Shown here: piece after piece, positions 61,655 through 64,000 of the stretch
How the letters are laid out: each line of letters begins with the position of its first letter
How positions within the stretch are numbered: position 1 is the first letter of the stretch
Source: Siphonodentalium dalli
Lineage: Eukaryota; Mollusca; Scaphopoda; Gadilida; Siphonodentaliidae
Reading direction: 5' to 3'
Assembly (NCBI GenBank): GCA_032622095.1
Contig: CP136069.1
Coordinates: forward strand, 107,102,278 to 107,166,277
Length of the DNA: 64,000 nt
The notes under the pieces: generated by a model
Told to the model about the DNA's origin: nothing
Databases searched by the model: none
Seen by the model: the letters and a program-made list of their open reading frames with translations, nothing else
Translations under genes and position numbers: made by a program

Positions 61655-62162
61655 AGCCGATGAGCCCGACGTTGTCCGGGCTATTCAAAAACCAAATTTC
61701 AAGTCGATAGCTCCACCCGTTTCCGAGATCTGGTCTGCGCATGCGCGAAGCTGGCATCGCACGGGCTCGGCGACCCGATAAAATTCGTATCCGGGGCAAG
61801 ATACATTCACATACCAAATTTCAAGTCGATAGCTCCACCCGTTTCCGAGATCTCGTCTGCGCATGCGCGAAGCTGGCGTCGCACGGGCTCGGCGACCCGA
61901 TAACATTCGTATACGGGGCAAGATACATTCACATAGCAAATTTCAAGTCGATAGCTCCACCCGTTTCCGAGATCTCGTCTGCGCATGCGCGAAGCGGGCG
62001 CCGCACGGGCTCGCCAATACGACAACGTTCACCACCTGGTCAAACTACACACACGTACCAAGTTTCGTCCCGATCGGTCGAGAATCGTAGATTTGTATTA
62101 ATGACAGACAGACAAACAAACAAACAAACATACAGACAGAGGTCTTCAAAATATATATGAGA
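61655..62162 (+). repeat. Composite element copy D
   Basis: The head starts directly at AGCCGATGAG inside the third core of copy C. The cores are at 61,693, 61,815 and 61,937. The tail has ACAG/ACAA/ACAT repeats at about 62,103-62,140 and the GGTCTTCAAAATATATATGAG end. Confidence 0.7.
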
Positions 62163-62422
62163 TATACACAGAAACAGTTTATACAAACAATTTATACGTT
62201 AACAATTATCATTATCATATTTTCGTAACAAATCCACCATAATACAATAACTGTCAACAGCACTTATACATAAGATTCATTAACAATTACCTTGCATAAG
62301 TATGCAATTCCCAATTTATGGATGTACAAACACACATATATATATATACAAACACACATATATATATATACACATACAAACATACATGTATATATATTTC
62401 ATCTGTGTATATAATATTATAT
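62163..62422. repeat. Non-LTR 3' flank with CA/TA microsatellite
   Basis: The stretch is AT-rich. At 62,325-62,400 it contains alternating runs of CACACATATATATATA and ACAAACACACATATATAT. It lies just 3' of the end of the LINE reading frame on the minus strand, so it may be that element's 3' untranslated region or tail. No gene is seen here. Confidence 0.5.
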
Positions 62423-64000
62423 TTAAGAAATCTTTTTCAATGCCAATTTAATAAATATGCTCAGTCTTTTCAGAACGGTCATGTTTTCAAGAGAAAGTAG
62501 TCCATGGAATTTATTTCGGTTTGGTTTATCCCAATAATATTTTGGAATATATAATTCACGTAAGTTTTTTTAGCTCTTGGCATATGATCATAAAATGGTA
62601 TTCATCACATGGGCTATTGCTGCACAAAACACAGTTTAAATCATTATTATCTTTTCCTTTCGTCCATCTATTCTTTTCAACTGGTAATTTATGGTTTGAT
62701 GTTCGTATTTTCAGTAAGAAGTTAGATAAATGGGCTGGCAAATATACTAGATATCGATTCATTTTTATCGAGTCCTTAATGTTGCTGTAGAATATTGCTC
62801 TGGTAGATGAGGACGACTTCAGACTGTCAAAAAGATTACGTTCATAATTTTCAATCAGTTGACTTTTTATGTATCTTAACGCTGTTCTGCTTAGCGATGA
62901 CTGACTTGACCAAATGTGGTCCATGTTTACTTCGTGAAGAATCCCTTCCACAAAGCTAATCCATTTGATCTTGTCTTTTAATATGATATTGTCTTCATGT
63001 ACATACCTCAATAAAAGAAATATGTTCTTTGCTAGTTCTGACCCATCATGACTCACTAGCTTTGACCAATACAATAGTGCTCTATATTTTATTTCTATTG
63101 ATATCGGGTGCCTTCCACGTTCTGCATATAACGTATAGTTAGGTGTACTCGATTTCATTGACGTTATAATTTTACAAAACTTAAGGTGCCTGTATTCTTT
63201 CGAAACACCAGACCTCACTTCCGTATAGCATAATTGGCAGAATCATACAATCGAATAATTTCAGCGAAATATCGATAGGTAACTTGAGTTTGCGAATTTT
63301 GTTCAATAAACCATACATTGCCTTTGTCGCAGTATTTGTGGTACTCTTTATGGACTGACAAAATCTCCCATTGTAAAAAAATTGAATCCCAAGATATCTG
63401 AATTCTTTTACAATTTGTATTTCCTGCCCTCTGTATGTGAACACAGGAAAATTTCTTGGTAACTTGTTTAGCGAAGATGATTGTTTTGGTCTTATTAATG
63501 TTCACTTCAAGTTTCCAAGCTTCGGCGTAATCAGCGAAGGCTAAAAGTGCGCGGTTCATATTATCCTCTGAATCCGATAAAATGACAGTGTCGTCCGCAT
63601 TTAATATGCACAGTATATCGATGTAACATCCTAAATGCTCAAAATATGTTTCGTTTATAAAATTCAGGTTGTCTATAACACAATCATTCAAAAAGCACTG
63701 TAAATCGTTCACGAATAGTGAAAATAAGAAAGGTGACATTGTTTCACCTTGAAATAAACCTACCTTGCTCACGAAAAATTCTGATTGTGAGTTACAATTT
63801 TTCACGCATAATTTAATATTCGTATACATGCTTCGTATTACCCGCATAATCTTACCGTTTATATCTGATCTCAACAATTTGAGCCATAGCGCATCTCTCC
63901 AAACAGTATCAAAAGCTTTGCGGAAATCAATAAACGTACCGTGTAGTTTCCGTCCGCTCTGAAGATATATATTTATCAATGCATGTAGTATAAATATATT
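62423..64000 (-). pseudogene. Non-LTR retrotransposon reverse transcriptase, 3' half, frameshifted
   Basis: The frame enters open from the right edge (64,000); the endonuclease and N-terminus are outside the window. Palm motifs are FIDFRKAFD (63,908-63,934), GLFQGETMSPFLF (around 63,731-63,760) and NADD (63,590-63,601) in place of the usual Y/FADD. A one-base change in a run of four A (63,448-63,451) shifts the frame into FTYRGQEIQIVKEFRYLGIQ and LPIMLYGSEVW. A second shift at about 63,185-63,200 leads to HLKFCKIITSMKSSTPNY. A CCHC knuckle (C-x2-C-x8-H-x4-C) lies at 62,580-62,633. Further shifts at the seven-T run 62,565-62,571 and at 62,484-62,487 give the terminal TYVNYIFQNIIG and NMTVLKRLSIFIKLAL pieces, ending at 62,423-62,425. 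The family is a CR1/L2/Jockey-type LINE common in invertebrates; the exact clade is uncertain. It is not functional as it stands. Confidence 0.85.

Larger units (their letters stand above)
60248..62162 (+). mobile_element. Cluster of four composite non-autonomous elements with about 122-bp core repeats
   Basis: Four tandem copies begin with AGCCGATGAGCCCGACGTTG at 60,251, 60,791, 61,297 and 61,655. Each has a head of about 38 bp, then two to three core repeats of about 122 bp starting CAAATTTCAAGTCGATAG. In complete copies a divergent tail (ACGTACCAAGTTTCGTCCCG, then GATCGGTCGAGAATCG) leads to an ACAG/ACAA microsatellite and the end GGTCTTCAAAATATATATGAG. The layout of head, core repeats, tetranucleotide tract and tail resembles the non-autonomous elements known from bivalves as pearl or Helitron-related elements. 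No coding capacity is supported, and the open frames crossing it follow the 122-bp period. The class (Helitron-like, MITE or other) is uncertain. Confidence 0.7.

Noticed and set aside
60300-62160. Several 70-140-codon frames on both strands
   Set aside because: They follow the 122-bp repeat period (phrases such as KIRIRGKIHSH recur per core) and are by-products of the composite repeats.
62318-62790. Plus-strand open frames at the LINE 3' end
   Set aside because: They are antisense to the reverse-transcriptase C-terminus or lie in CA/TA microsatellite, with no domain.

Overview
The window is invertebrate nuclear DNA made almost entirely of repeats. It contains no intact host gene that I can support. 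A 25-bp satellite fills positions 1 to about 56,011 and runs off the left edge. The last 8 kb holds remnants of three transposable-element types. These are a 5'-truncated Ty3/Gypsy-like LTR retrotransposon (about 56,012-60,190, minus strand), a cluster of four short composite repeat elements (about 60,248-62,162), and the frameshifted 3' half of a non-LTR retrotransposon (62,423-64,000, minus strand, entering from the right edge). The style of the LINE, the ACAG/ACAA-tailed composite elements with internal core repeats, and the zinc-finger/TatD-like reading frame behind pol suggest a mollusc, perhaps a bivalve. That is inference from family resemblance, not proof.

Satellite (1-56,011). The unit is the core AGGTATCCCCACCAC followed by a 10-nt A/T/C half that exists in a few alternating forms. 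All units point the same way. The plus strand is C-rich and G-poor. On the minus strand the common unit has no stop codon in any frame, so it yields many meaningless open frames. The array is a nest of tandem duplications: about 1,868 bp near the left edge, about 2.2 kb from 3 to 9.5 kb, a nearly exact 4,310-bp duplication (13.86-22.48 kb), a 1,521-bp period (about 21.0-25.4 kb), a 6.16/6.01-kb duplication (25.47-37.65 kb), and a nearly exact 6,577-bp duplication (about 38.97-52.13 kb). A variant unit carrying ACAATACACATCTATAG marks these blocks at more than 30 sites. From 52.15 kb to the end of the array, long repeats disappear and units become irregular, as expected at an array edge.

LTR element (minus strand). 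From its 5' to its 3' end it holds the end of the integrase core, an integrase C-terminal domain, and a complete C4HC3 PHD finger (59,503 to about 60,190). After a 33-nt gap comes a second, decayed reading frame (57,353-59,469) with a C2H2-type zinc finger and a degenerate TatD-like metal-dependent hydrolase region. Then follow about 1.07 kb without coding signal, a polypurine tract (56,266-56,280) and a 254-bp TG...CA LTR (56,012-56,265). The outer end of that LTR is exactly where the satellite stops. This element is the most interesting object in the window: pol ending in a chromatin-reader-type finger, plus a nuclease-like post-pol frame, inserted in or at a satellite array.

The remaining DNA (60,191-62,422) holds the composite repeats and CA/TA microsatellite sequence. 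No rRNA, tRNA, CRISPR array or host promoter was recognised.
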